Assembly: GCA_016719885.1 (NCBI GenBank)
Contig: JADJYF010000026.1
Location: 310,001-374,000 of the forward strand
Reading direction: 5' to 3'
DNA from: Pseudomonadota bacterium
GTDB taxonomy: Bacteria > Pseudomonadota > Gammaproteobacteria > Ga0077536
Length of the DNA stretch: 64,000 nucleotides
Numbering within the stretch: position 1 is the stretch's first letter; every line of letters begins with the position of its first letter. The position numbers and the translations under genes were made by a program. Below, in pieces: positions 25,828 to 34,033 of this stretch. The notes under the pieces are model-generated. The model searched no databases and was not told the DNA's origin. It was given only the letters and a program-made list of their open reading frames with translations.

Positions 25828-26211
25828 ATGAGCGACAAGAAGAAAGACGCCTTCAGCGCCGACGTGGCGCTGGAACCCTATTGGCAAGCGGCGCGCGCCG
25901 GCCGCCTGCTGCTGAAGCAATGCGCCGACTGCGGCAAGGCGCATTACTACCCGCGCCCGCTGTGCCCGTTCTGCATGAGCGCCAACACCGAGTGGCTGGA
26001 AGCGAGCGGCGACGGCAGCATCTATTCGTGGAGCGTGGAGCGACGCGGCACGCCGCCCTATGCCATCGCCTTCGTGAGCCTGCCGGAAGGCCCCACGCTG
26101 CTGACCAACATCGTCGATTGCGATCTCGATGCGCTGGCCATTGGCCAAAAGGTCAAGCTCGCGTTCGAAACACGCGACGAACAACCTGTGCCGGTGTTCC
26201 GTCCGGCATGA
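25828..26211 (+). CDS. DUF35 OB-fold/zinc-ribbon protein, thiolase partner
   Basis: 127 residues. A rubredoxin-like zinc ribbon (CADCGK...CPFC, spacing C-x2-C-x15-C-x2-C) spans residues about 32-53. An OB-fold domain with GSIYSWSVERRGTPPYAIAFVSLPEG follows. Such proteins bind the acyl-CoA end and form obligate complexes with thiolase-fold enzymes. The two-base gap to the preceding gene supports a heteromeric enzyme. Confidence 0.92.
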   Translation: MSDKKKDAFSADVALEPYWQAARAGRLLLKQCADCGKAHYYPRPLCPFCMSANTEWLEASGDGSIYSWSVERRGTPPYAIAFVSLPEGPTLLTNIVDCDLDALAIGQKVKLAFETRDEQPVPVFRPA

Positions 26212-26290
26212 CACGACGCGCGCGAATGCCGGCCGGCGATCGCGCGCCTTTGAATTCCTATCGAGGGCCGCGCGGCCACGGGAGTCAGCG

Positions 26291-26818
26291 ATGAGTATCA
26301 GCTTTCACGATCCGCGCGGCGCCTCGCGTGTCGCGGTCGAACCCTATACCTGCAAGAGTGCGTTGAGCGGCAGCCCGACCATCGGCCTGCTCGCCAACAA
26401 CTTCCCCGACTCCGAGGCCTTCCTCGATGCCGTCGAGCGCGCGCTGGCCAGCGCGTTGCCGGACGCGCGTTTCGCGCGCTATCTCAAACCCAGCGCCTCG
26501 ATACCGGCCAGCGCCGAGCTGGTCGAGCGTATCGCCAATGAATGCGATGCCCTGGTCACCGCCTACGGCCACTGAGGCAGCTGCACTTCCGGCACCGTGC
26601 GTGACGGCATTGCAGTGGCCCGCAAAGGCAAGCCGGCGGTCGCCATCGTGACCAGCAAATTCCGCGTGCAGGGCGATTTCGTGGCGGGCGCCGAAGGCAT
26701 GCCCGACATTCCGCGCGTGGAAGTGCCGCACCCGGTGGCGGGCAGCGGCGCCGACGCGATGATGCGGACCGCCAACGCGGTCGCGGCCGAAATCATCCGC
26801 CGGCTGCGTGAAGCATGA
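26291..26818 (+). CDS. UGSC-family selenoprotein (in-frame TGA = Sec95)
   Basis: Read through one TGA (26573-26575), the frame gives 175 residues: an N-terminal domain with SPTIGLLANNFPDSEAFLDAV and ECDALVTAYGH, then Sec95-Gly-Ser-Cys98, then TSGTVRDGIAVARKGKPAV and a C-terminal helix AEIIRRLREA. The U-G-S-C motif is the name-giving feature of the UGSC (seleno)protein family; homologues are known with Cys in place of Sec. The family reaction is not established; a Sec/Cys redox pair suggests thiol or selenol redox chemistry. A hairpin suited to a bacterial SECIS starts right after the TGA. Automatic gene calling would break it into two short ORFs. Start ATG 26291. The next gene overlaps by 4 bp (ATGA). 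Confidence 0.88.
26573..26615 (+). promoter_or_regulatory. Candidate bacterial SECIS element
   Basis: Directly after the Sec codon the mRNA can form a nested hairpin: CTGCA (26581-26585) with TGCAG (26611-26615), CCG (26589-26591) with CGG (26605-26607), and an apical GCA/TGC stem with loop CCG at 26595-26597. The apex is about 20 bases from the TGA, within the distance SelB needs. It lies inside the coding sequence, as bacterial SECIS elements do. Confidence 0.6.
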
Positions 26819-27885
26819 GCGCCATGCTGAGCGCCGCCGATCTCGACGCCGCGCAGGAGCTGCTGCACGCGCAGGGCCTCACGGATGGCCTGCCGGTGAT
26901 CGTGCCGACCGTGGACAAGGTCGCGCGCATGGTGCTGGCCAGCGGTCTCGACGCCGACATCGTGCTCGGCGAAATGGGGCCGGCCTACGGCGTGGCCACG
27001 GTGGAGAAAGTCGCGGTGGCGGCGGTCATGGCGGGCTGCGTGCCCGACGCCATGCCGGTGGTGGTGGCGGCGGTGCGCGCGGTCTGCCAGGACGCCTTCG
27101 ATCTCACCGAAATGCAATGCACCACCCACTGCATCGCGCCGCTCGTCATCGTCAACGGTCCGGCGCGCATGAACTGCGGCGGCTTCGCCGCGGGCTTCGG
27201 CCTGATGGGCCCGGGCCATCGCGCCAACGCCACGCTCGGGCGCGCACTGCGCCTGGCGATGATGAACATCGGCGGCGCGCGGCCCGGCGTATCCGACATG
27301 GCCATCCACGGCTCTCCCGCCAAGTTCACGTTCTGCATTGCCGAGGACGAAGAGGCCTCACCGTTTCCGCCGCTGCATACCAGCGTTGGTTTCGATGTAA
27401 GCGACAGCGTGGTGACGGTGGTCGGCGTCGACAGTCCCCATTCGACCTTCTTCACCGGCGACGCCGACGACCCGGCCTCCGCCGAAGCGCTGCTCGACAC
27501 CTTGGCCGCGGTGATCGCGAGCCCCGGCAACAACAATTCCCAGCTCGGCGGCAAGTCCGCGGTGGTGGTGGTCTTGAATCCCGATCACGCCGAGGTCTTG
27601 AGGCGCAATCACTACGACCGCGCGCGCATCCAGCAAACCCTGGCCCAACGCGCCGTCACGCCGCGCGAGTTGCTCATCCGTCTCAACCCGAAAATGCTGG
27701 TGGGCAAGGAAGAGCTCATCCCGGCGGTGCGCAAGCCGGCCAACATCCACGTGCTGGTGGCGGGCGGACCGGGCCTGTACTCGATGGTCATGCCGTCGTG
27801 GTGCGCCGGCCCCCACGGCAACATCGCCGTGCACCAGAAGGTGGAGACATCACAGTACTGCGAGCTGCCGACAGCCTCGTCATAG
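26815..27885 (+). CDS. Conserved protein of unknown function coupled to the UGSC selenoprotein
   Basis: 356 residues, not assigned to a named family here. The start overlaps the selenoprotein stop (ATGA). Features: an N-terminal LHAQGLTDGLPVIVPTVDKVARM, repeated conserved cysteines (MAGCVPD, AVCQDAF, EMQCTTHC, RMNCGG, SWCAGPHG), and glycine-rich segments (MNCGGFAAGFGLMGPGHRAN). There is no signal peptide or clear membrane segment. The coupling and the cysteine content suggest it works with the selenoprotein, perhaps as the larger subunit of a redox enzyme. The stop codon is directly followed by a REP-like palindrome. Confidence 0.75.
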   Translation: MSAMLSAADLDAAQELLHAQGLTDGLPVIVPTVDKVARMVLASGLDADIVLGEMGPAYGVATVEKVAVAAVMAGCVPDAMPVVVAAVRAVCQDAFDLTEMQCTTHCIAPLVIVNGPARMNCGGFAAGFGLMGPGHRANATLGRALRLAMMNIGGARPGVSDMAIHGSPAKFTFCIAEDEEASPFPPLHTSVGFDVSDSVVTVVGVDSPHSTFFTGDADDPASAEALLDTLAAVIASPGNNNSQLGGKSAVVVVLNPDHAEVLRRNHYDRARIQQTLAQRAVTPRELLIRLNPKMLVGKEELIPAVRKPANIHVLVAGGPGLYSMVMPSWCAGPHGNIAVHQKVETSQYCELPTASS

Positions 27886-27946
27886 GTGCGAATGCATTCG
27901 CACATTCAATCAACGGCGCAATGAACGTGTGACAGGATTCGCACCC
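27884..27946. repeat. REP/BIME-like palindromic element, copy 2
   Basis: Starts within the stop codon of the preceding gene. It contains the exact 16-base palindrome TGCGAATGCATTCGCA (27887-27902) and ends in GGATTCGCACCC (27935-27946), an imperfect second arm. It shares the core GGTGCGAAT/ATTCGCACC with the copies at 24.5, 36.1 and 38.4 kb. Confidence 0.7.
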
Positions 27947-27974
27947 ACGCCCATCACGAACACAAGACGCCGTC

Positions 27975-29186
27975 ATGCACCCCGCGATGAACACCAGCGA
28001 AATCTTCCTCATCGCGATGATCATCATCTTCTCCATGCCCTTCCTGGTGTGGCGCCTCGGCCGTACCGACTATTACGCGCCGCTGGTGGTGGTGCAGATC
28101 ATTGCCGGCATCCTGCTCGGGCCGGGCGTGCTCGGCGCGCTCTTCCCCGGCTACTACAGCTTCGTGTTCAACCCACAGGTGATCGGCGCGCTGAACGGCA
28201 TCGCGTGGTGGGCGGTGATGATCTTCGTGTGGATAGCGGGCATCGAACTCGATCTGCGCCAGGCGTGGAGCAACCGGCGCGAGAGCGGTATCACCGCCGG
28301 CATGGCGCTGTCGGTGCCCTTGCTGTTCGGCTGCGTGGCGGCGCTCGGCCTGCTTGAATTCCCGGGCTGGATGGGCGACCGCGCGCACACCTGGCAATTC
28401 GTGCTCGGCATCGGCATGGCCTGCGCCGTCACCGCCCTGCCCATCCTGATCCTGCTGATGGAAAAGCTCGAGATCCTGCGCCAGCCCATCGGTCAGCGCA
28501 TCCTGCGTTACGCGAGCCTCGACGACATTGCCATCTGGGGCGTGCTGGCGCTGATCCTCATGGATTGGCAGCGTGTCGGGCGCCAATTGGGTTTCCTGCT
28601 GGTGTTCGCGATTGCGGCGTGGTTGTTCCGGCGCCTGATGGTCAAGCTCGAGGAGAAGGACCGCTGGTATGTCGGTCTCATGTGGCTCGGCATTTCGGGC
28701 TTCGGCGCCGACTGGTCGGGCCTGCATTTCATGGTCGGCGCGTTCCTGTCCGGCGCGGTGATGGACACCGACTGGTTCACGCTCGAAGACATGGACGCCC
28801 TGCGCCACAACGTGCTGCTGGTGTTGATGCCGGTGTTCTTCTTAAGCACCGGCCTGCGTACCGGCTGGAGCATGGGCGGCAGCGCGGTATTCGTGGCGGC
28901 CGCCGCGCTGCTCGTGGCCTCGGTCGGCGGCAAGCTGCTGGGCGTGCACTTGGCGGGCAAGCTGCTCGGCTGGCAGCCGGGCGAAGCGAGTCTCATCGGC
29001 TGGCTGCTGCAGACCAAGGCCCTCATCATGATCATTTTCTCGAACGTCCTGCTCGACAAGCAGATCATCACCAGCACCACTTTCACGGCGCTGTTGCTGA
29101 TGGCGGTCGGCAGCACCATGCTGACCATTCCGGTGGTGGCGCCCAAGCTCAAGCGCATGGCCGGCATCACGCTGCGCTCGAGTTGA
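27975..29186 (+). CDS. CPA2-family cation:proton antiporter
   Basis: A 403-residue polytopic membrane protein with about 11-12 helices. Typical CPA2 segments are visible: VQIIAGILLGPGVLG in the N-terminal half, WIAGIELDL, and ASLDDIAIWGVLALIL containing the paired acidic residues expected for ion exchange. Sodium or potassium for protons is the likely exchange. No RCK/TrkA-N regulatory domain follows. An in-frame ATG four codons into the frame (MNTSE) is an alternative start. The HPP gene overlaps its stop. Confidence 0.88.
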   Translation: MHPAMNTSEIFLIAMIIIFSMPFLVWRLGRTDYYAPLVVVQIIAGILLGPGVLGALFPGYYSFVFNPQVIGALNGIAWWAVMIFVWIAGIELDLRQAWSNRRESGITAGMALSVPLLFGCVAALGLLEFPGWMGDRAHTWQFVLGIGMACAVTALPILILLMEKLEILRQPIGQRILRYASLDDIAIWGVLALILMDWQRVGRQLGFLLVFAIAAWLFRRLMVKLEEKDRWYVGLMWLGISGFGADWSGLHFMVGAFLSGAVMDTDWFTLEDMDALRHNVLLVLMPVFFLSTGLRTGWSMGGSAVFVAAAALLVASVGGKLLGVHLAGKLLGWQPGEASLIGWLLQTKALIMIIFSNVLLDKQIITSTTFTALLLMAVGSTMLTIPVVAPKLKRMAGITLRSS

Positions 29187-29704
29187 GCACGCGCGTGGCC
29201 GGCTACTTGGAAAAATTCCGCGGCACCGATTCCATCGCGCCGCCGCGCCCGCCGCTCACCAAAATCGCGGTGGCGGGCGTGGGCGCGGCGCTCGGCGTCG
29301 CGCTGCTCGCCATGCTGGAGCAGGGTTATGGCCTGGCCTTGCTGCTGGGCTCGTTCGGCTCGTCCTCGGCGATGCTGTTCGCCTATCCCGAAATCGCCTT
29401 CGCACAACCACGCAACGTGATCGGCGGCCATTTGCTGTGCTCACTGGTGGGGCTGGTGGCGCTGGCGGTGTGCGGACCGCAGTTGGCGTGGGTGGGCCCG
29501 GCGGTGGGCGTGGCGGTGATGCTCATGATGCTGACGCGCACCCTGCATCCGCCGGCGGCTTCCAACGCGGTGATCATCTACCTTACGCGACCGGGTTGGG
29601 ACTTCCTGTGGTTTCCGACCTTGAGCGGCGCGCTGCTGCTGGTGCTGGTGGCGCTGCTCTACAACAACGCCTTCCGTTCGCGGCATTATCCGCGCTACTG
29701 GTAG
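29183..29704 (+). CDS. HPP family membrane protein
   Basis: A 173-residue protein with four hydrophobic segments. The HPPAASNAVI motif near residue 130 defines the HPP family; plant and cyanobacterial members transport nitrite, while most bacterial ones are uncharacterised. Earlier LLGSFGSSSAMLFAYPEIAFAQPRNVIGG is the other conserved block. The TTG at 29183 overlaps the antiporter stop; GTG 29195 is an alternative. Coupling to the antiporter suggests a shared transport or ion-homeostasis role. Confidence 0.85.
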   Translation: MSTRVAGYLEKFRGTDSIAPPRPPLTKIAVAGVGAALGVALLAMLEQGYGLALLLGSFGSSSAMLFAYPEIAFAQPRNVIGGHLLCSLVGLVALAVCGPQLAWVGPAVGVAVMLMMLTRTLHPPAASNAVIIYLTRPGWDFLWFPTLSGALLLVLVALLYNNAFRSRHYPRYW

Positions 29705-29718
29705 CGCGCCAGAGTTCA

Positions 29719-29861
29719 GGAAGCTCTGAATAAGCGTAGCGAGCATGCTCGCGCGCTAGGAGCCGCGCAGCGAGCGACGAGACATATCAGATAGATAGGC
29801 GAGGAGCGAGCGAGCACGCGACACCGCGCCCGAGCAGCGCAGTAGCTTATTCAGAGCTTCC
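29719..29861. mobile_element. MITE with perfect terminal inverted repeats
   Basis: A 143-bp non-coding element. Termini GGAAGCTCTGAATAAGC (29719-29735) and the exact complement GCTTATTCAGAGCTTCC (29845-29861) are flanked by a 4-bp duplication TTCA (29715-29718 and 29862-29865). The ends resemble those of IS5/IS1182-type elements, which also duplicate 4 bp, so it is probably mobilised in trans by such a transposase. The interior is purine-rich with repeated GAGCGAG-like words and has no gene. The right duplication contains the stop codon of the small gene on the minus strand. Confidence 0.85.
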
Positions 29862-29862
29862 T

Positions 29863-30126
29863 TCAGTCGAGCCGCACCAGGCGCTCGGTCTTCAAGGGGT
29901 CGCGTTCGCCGAGGAACAGTTCCAGCCAGGTGATGGGCTTGCCGGGCGCGCCCTGCGCTTCTTCCATCACCAGCCACGCTTCGAGGATGAACTTCAAGGG
30001 ATAGCCATCCATGGCCTGCATGATCAGCCATGCCCGCGCGCGCTTGGAACCCGGCACGAAGGGTTTGTCGGGCTGACGGACCACGTGCACTCGCGTCTCC
30101 AACGAGAACCTGTTGGCTTTGGGCAT
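29863..30126 (-). CDS. Small conserved-looking protein of unknown function
   Basis: 87 residues from the ATG at 30126 (MPKANRFSLETRV). It is soluble and basic at the start, with LIMQAMDGYPLKFILEAWLVMEEAQ forming a helical middle and LELFLGERDPLKTERLVRLD at the end. Codon use matches neighbours (high GC at third positions), which supports a real gene. Its stop lies inside the duplicated TTCA of the MITE, so the reading frame was kept by the insertion. It is not recognised as any family. Confidence 0.5.
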   Translation of the reverse strand: MPKANRFSLETRVHVVRQPDKPFVPGSKRARAWLIMQAMDGYPLKFILEAWLVMEEAQGAPGKPITWLELFLGERDPLKTERLVRLD

Positions 30127-30276
30127 CAAGTGAACTGCTCCATCAGTCGCACGGCGAGGCAGCGACGACACGTCAACGGGAGGCCGCCCGGCCTCTTCCC
30201 CCAGTTTCAACGCGGGCGAGCGGCCCGCGCGCCGGCGAGTTTAACCCGCGACCGCGGTACACGCGGCGTCCGCCGT

Positions 30277-31149
30277 TCACGATGCCTGCTTGTCCGCGCG
30301 CCGAACAGCGACGCCCGCCGGTCGATCGCCCCCCACCGTGATGCGATGCATGCGACGGAATTCAGGGTAGTAGTCGCCGGTCGCGTAGTGCTGCGTGGCG
30401 CGGTTGTCCCACATCGCCACGTCGTTGGCGCACCATTTGAGCCGCACCTGGTACTCCGGCTTGAGGAGATGTTCGAACAGGTGACGCAGCAGCGCGTCGG
30501 ATTCCTTCTTCGACAGTTCCACGATGCGACTGGTGAAGGTCGGGTTGACGTAGAGCAGGCGCCGGCCGGTGACCGGGTGCACCACCACCAGCGGGTGCAC
30601 CACCGGCGGCGTTTCCTCGCGCGCACGGCGTAGCCTTTCGGCGCCATCGGCCTTGGCGCCGAGGTAGCCACCATAAGCCTGCAGGAAATCATGCTCGGCG
30701 CTGAGTCCGCACAGGAAGTCGGCGAGCGCCGGCGACAGTCCTTCGTAGGCCGCGTAGGCGCTCAACCACAGCGTATCGCCGCCGCGCGGCGGAATGTGCC
30801 GCGCGTACAGCACCGCCGCCATCGACGGCAGCGGCCGGTAGCTGACATCGGAATGCCAGGAATCACTGATGGGCGGACGCGCCGCGTCGTGTTCCAGCAC
30901 CGAGATCTCGGCGTGACCGTCGAGCGGCGTGAACACCTCGTGCACTTCCATGCGCCCGAAGCGCCCGGCAAACGCCATGTGTTGCTCGGGCGTCAGCGCC
31001 TGGTCGTGAAAGAACAGCACCAGGTGTTCGTGCAGCGCGCGCTTCAAGCGTGCGAACAGCGCGTCGTCGACGCGTGCGAGATCGACGCCTGCCACGTCCG
31101 CGCCGATGGCGGCGGTGCGCGGCTGGATTTCAAGTAGCCCTTCGCTCAT
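30277..31149 (-). CDS. TauD/TfdA-family Fe(II)/2-oxoglutarate dioxygenase
   Basis: A 290-residue alpha-ketoglutarate-dependent oxygenase. The iron triad is visible: His99 and Asp101 in WHSDVSY, and His254 in WDNRATQHYA. An Arg in the C-terminal EFRRMHRITVGG should bind 2-oxoglutarate. Relatives act on taurine, alkyl sulfates, 2,4-D and similar compounds. Placement at the end of a run with a sulfite dehydrogenase makes a sulfonate or sulfate ester a reasonable substrate guess: cleavage by TauD-type enzymes releases sulfite. Start MSEGLL has GGAG upstream. Confidence 0.9.
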   Translation of the reverse strand: MSEGLLEIQPRTAAIGADVAGVDLARVDDALFARLKRALHEHLVLFFHDQALTPEQHMAFAGRFGRMEVHEVFTPLDGHAEISVLEHDAARPPISDSWHSDVSYRPLPSMAAVLYARHIPPRGGDTLWLSAYAAYEGLSPALADFLCGLSAEHDFLQAYGGYLGAKADGAERLRRAREETPPVVHPLVVVHPVTGRRLLYVNPTFTSRIVELSKKESDALLRHLFEHLLKPEYQVRLKWCANDVAMWDNRATQHYATGDYYPEFRRMHRITVGGDRPAGVAVRRADKQAS

Positions 31150-31180
31150 TACTTCCACTCCCGGCGCGGCGTGCGCGCCA

Positions 31181-32440
31181 TCAATCACTCAAGCGTTCGA
31201 GTTCCTGGCCGCGGCTTTCACTGACCGCGTACAGGATCACCGGCAGACACAGCAGTGGCACCAGCGCCACCAGCGCCACCGCCTGGCCCACGCTGCCCAA
31301 CCATGCCGACAGCGCGCCGACCACCGCCGGCGCGATCGCCATGCCGGTGCGCCCCAGGAGGTTGTTGACCAGCGCATTGGCGGTGGCGCGCTGCTCGGTC
31401 GGAAAAATCTCGCTGGTGATGGTGGCGGCCACCGGCCACAGCGCATGCATGCCGAGCACCACCACGTAGGCGACGGTGATCATGGTGGCATCATGCGACG
31501 TGAAGCAAATCCACGCGGCGAGCGCGCCGGTGACGAAGAACAGGCTGGCGGTGACGCGTCGGCCGATGAGGTCGAGCAGCGCGCCGCCACAGGCATAACC
31601 AATGATGGCGAGGCTGTAGCCCAGGGTCAGCGCGTGCCCGACCTCGGCCGCCGTCCAATGTCGTTCATTGGTCACGTAGTAGGAAAAGAAGAACAGGCAG
31701 CTCGAACTCCAGGCGTTGACGGCGAACCACAGCGAGGCGCCGGCCACCACCCGCAGGCGGTAACGCGAACGCCACAGCGCGACAAATGCACCGAACAAGG
31801 CCGCCAGCGATGCACCGCGCGCGGCCGTACCCTGGGCGGCGTAACGGCGCGTCTCGCGCAGCCACGGCCAGCACAACACCAGCACCGGCAACACCACGCC
31901 ACCGAACAGGTAGAGCGCGCGCCAGCCGAGCTCACCGCCCGACAGGTAGGGATGCAATGCCGAGCCCAAGATGCCGCCGGCCAGGCTCAGGGCGAACATG
32001 AAGGTCACCGCCGCGCCGCGCCAGCGCGCCGGCATCTCCTCGGTGAGGATGATGGCGCCGACGCCTATTTCGGTGACCATGAACATGCGCGCCAGGAATT
32101 GCCACAGCACGAAATCCTCGAGACGGGTCGAGAACGCCGACAGCAGCGTGAACACCGTGTAACCGGCGATGGCCCACAGGAACACGCGGCGCCGACCGTA
32201 GCTGTCGGCCAGGCGCACCGGCAGGAAGGCGACGATGGTGCCGACGTTGATGAGTCCCACCGCCTTGCCAAGCACCGCGGCGTCGACGCCGAACTCCTTG
32301 CCCAGCGCCGGCAGCGCCAGGTTGATGATGAGCAGGTCGTAGCCCTCGAACAGCGTCACGAAACCAATGAAGGCCAACAGCCCGACGAGGTAGCCGCGCG
32401 CGCCATGCGCGTCGGCCAGTTCGTCGGACGTGATGGCCAT
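31181..32440 (-). CDS. MFS transporter, aromatic acid:H+ symporter-like
   Basis: A 419-residue MFS protein with 12 predicted helices. The N-terminal GFVTLFEGYDLLIINLALPAL and the motif A RLADSYGRRRVF are of the AAHS/sugar-porter type (benzoate, vanillate, dicarboxylate uptake). The second-half LLDLIGRRV motif is kept. It lies 31 bases upstream of the TauD-type gene and 4 bases after the MBL gene, so it is probably the uptake system for this operon's substrate. Confidence 0.87.
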   Translation of the reverse strand: MAITSDELADAHGARGYLVGLLAFIGFVTLFEGYDLLIINLALPALGKEFGVDAAVLGKAVGLINVGTIVAFLPVRLADSYGRRRVFLWAIAGYTVFTLLSAFSTRLEDFVLWQFLARMFMVTEIGVGAIILTEEMPARWRGAAVTFMFALSLAGGILGSALHPYLSGGELGWRALYLFGGVVLPVLVLCWPWLRETRRYAAQGTAARGASLAALFGAFVALWRSRYRLRVVAGASLWFAVNAWSSSCLFFFSYYVTNERHWTAAEVGHALTLGYSLAIIGYACGGALLDLIGRRVTASLFFVTGALAAWICFTSHDATMITVAYVVVLGMHALWPVAATITSEIFPTEQRATANALVNNLLGRTGMAIAPAVVGALSAWLGSVGQAVALVALVPLLCLPVILYAVSESRGQELERLSD

Positions 32441-32444
32441 GGGC

Positions 32445-33461
32445 TCAGTGCTGGTCCGGCGCGAAACGCTCGTAGGCCTTGTCCGGCGCCGGCACCTCGG
32501 GCAGCTTGCCGTCGTCGGCCGGCAGCTTCACCTCGGTGTCGAACGCCACGTGATCGCCGAAATACATCACGTGCTGCTGGTACTTCTGCACCATCGCCGG
32601 CGTCAGTTCCAGCACGCCGCTGTCGAGCCGCGTGTGTTCGTGCTTGGCCACCCACTTGTCCGCCGATTCGAGACCCAGCGCGCCGGGGATGTGCACGCCC
32701 TTGATGTAGTAGTGGCTGGGAATGACGATGCGCGCGCCGCTCTTCTGCATCACCACGTCCGCCCATTTCTGCGACAGGATGTGACCTTCATCGCTGACCG
32801 CGAGGATCGCGACATCGACCTTGCCAATCTTTTCCCACACGCGCTCCGGCGGATTCTGGCGGTTGTCGCCCCAGTGCAGGATGCGCAGGCCGCCGGTCTC
32901 GATCACGTACAGGCTGTTGTCCCATTGCAGCGTTTCGTTGGGCGGACAGGGGTCTTGATCGATGAAGAACTTGACCAGCTTGCGATAGGGAATATCGCCC
33001 TGGGTCTCGCACACGTGCTTGTCGGCGATGCCGGTGATCTTGACGTCACCGAGCGTGAATTCGCCGGCCATGCGGTCCAGCACCTGGTCGGCCTGCACGC
33101 GTTCGATGGCGTCATGATCGAAATGCGCGTGGGTGACGAGCGCCACGTCGGTGCGCACTATCGGCATCTCGCGCATGTACCAGGGCGGATACATGCCGAC
33201 GATGTCGTTGCGCCACGGGTCGACGAACACCTTCACGCCCTTGGGCGATTCGATCTGCACCGCCATGTTGCCGTAGTAGGACAAGGTCACCTTGACGGCG
33301 TCCTTGCGTGTACCGCCGTAGACCTGGATGGCGATGGTGCGATCGTTGTTGTACCTGTCGAGCTGCGCGGTACCGCCGTGGGTGCCGTGCGCAACGACGG
33401 ATTGCGCCGCGACGAGGCCGCACGCGACGAGCGCCGCGCGGCAGGCGTGGAATAACTTCAT
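32445..33461 (-). CDS. Exported metallo-beta-lactamase-fold hydrolase
   Basis: A 338-residue protein with a Sec signal peptide (hydrophobic residues 6-22, cleavage near VVAHG). The zinc motif is THAHFDHDA, followed by ILHWGDN and PSHYYIKG as later ligands. It resembles UlaG/YtnP-like or PE-hydrolase MBL proteins and is predicted periplasmic. Its start overlaps the cytochrome stop by 4 bp, so it belongs to the molybdoenzyme operon. The substrate is unknown. Confidence 0.83.
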   Translation of the reverse strand: MKLFHACRAALVACGLVAAQSVVAHGTHGGTAQLDRYNNDRTIAIQVYGGTRKDAVKVTLSYYGNMAVQIESPKGVKVFVDPWRNDIVGMYPPWYMREMPIVRTDVALVTHAHFDHDAIERVQADQVLDRMAGEFTLGDVKITGIADKHVCETQGDIPYRKLVKFFIDQDPCPPNETLQWDNSLYVIETGGLRILHWGDNRQNPPERVWEKIGKVDVAILAVSDEGHILSQKWADVVMQKSGARIVIPSHYYIKGVHIPGALGLESADKWVAKHEHTRLDSGVLELTPAMVQKYQQHVMYFGDHVAFDTEVKLPADDGKLPEVPAPDKAYERFAPDQH

Positions 33462-34033
33462 GGTGCTTTCTCTCCCCTCGTGTGTGACGGCGCCAGTGCC
33501 GTGTCGCCGGGTTGCGCGGGCCGCCGGCGGTCGGCCATGAAGCCGTCACGGTTCGGCATGCGCAGCGCGGCGAGACGCTGGCGGTCGAGGACCGTATCCT
33601 GCGGCACGATGCCGTTCGCCGCCAGCAGAAACGCCGTGAGCGCGTAGACTTCGTCATCCGTGAGTGAACCCGGCGCCATGAACGGCATGGCGCGACGGAT
33701 GTAATCGAACACGGTGGTGGCGTAAGGCCAATAGCTGCCGATGGTCTGCAGCGGATGATCGCCGGCGAGCGAACCTTGGCCACCCACCAGCACCGGGTCG
33801 GGCCCTTCGGTGCCGCGGGCGCCATGGCAGGCGGCGCACTGCCGCGCGAAGAGCGCGGCGCCGGCCGCCACGCTGCCGCTGCCCGGCGGCAGCTCGGCGC
33901 CATCGGCGCCAATCGCGGTATCCGCATCGCGCAGCGTCGCGGCGCTCGGCGCGTGACCGAGACCCAGTCCTTGCGCCTGCGCTTCGCAGTACGCGCACAG
34001 CAGCAACAACAGCAGGCAGATGCGCTCACGCAT
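33458..34033 (-). CDS. Periplasmic monoheme cytochrome c
   Basis: A 191-residue protein with a signal peptide (RICLLLLLLCAYCEAQAQG). One heme-binding CAACH follows near residue 70, and a distal Met lies in RAMPFMAPGSLTDDEVYALTAFLL. This arrangement matches the cytochrome subunit of sulfite dehydrogenases (SorB or the N-terminal half of SoxD). It overlaps the molybdoenzyme gene by 8 bp and is its likely electron acceptor. The start at 34033 places the signal sequence at the N-terminus. Confidence 0.87.
   Translation of the reverse strand: MRERICLLLLLLCAYCEAQAQGLGLGHAPSAATLRDADTAIGADGAELPPGSGSVAAGAALFARQCAACHGARGTEGPDPVLVGGQGSLAGDHPLQTIGSYWPYATTVFDYIRRAMPFMAPGSLTDDEVYALTAFLLAANGIVPQDTVLDRQRLAALRMPNRDGFMADRRRPAQPGDTALAPSHTRGEKAP

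Noticed and set aside
29756..30031. 91-codon minus-strand frame across the MITE border
   Set aside because: It starts inside the 87-residue gene in another frame and runs through the MITE; no sign of selection.
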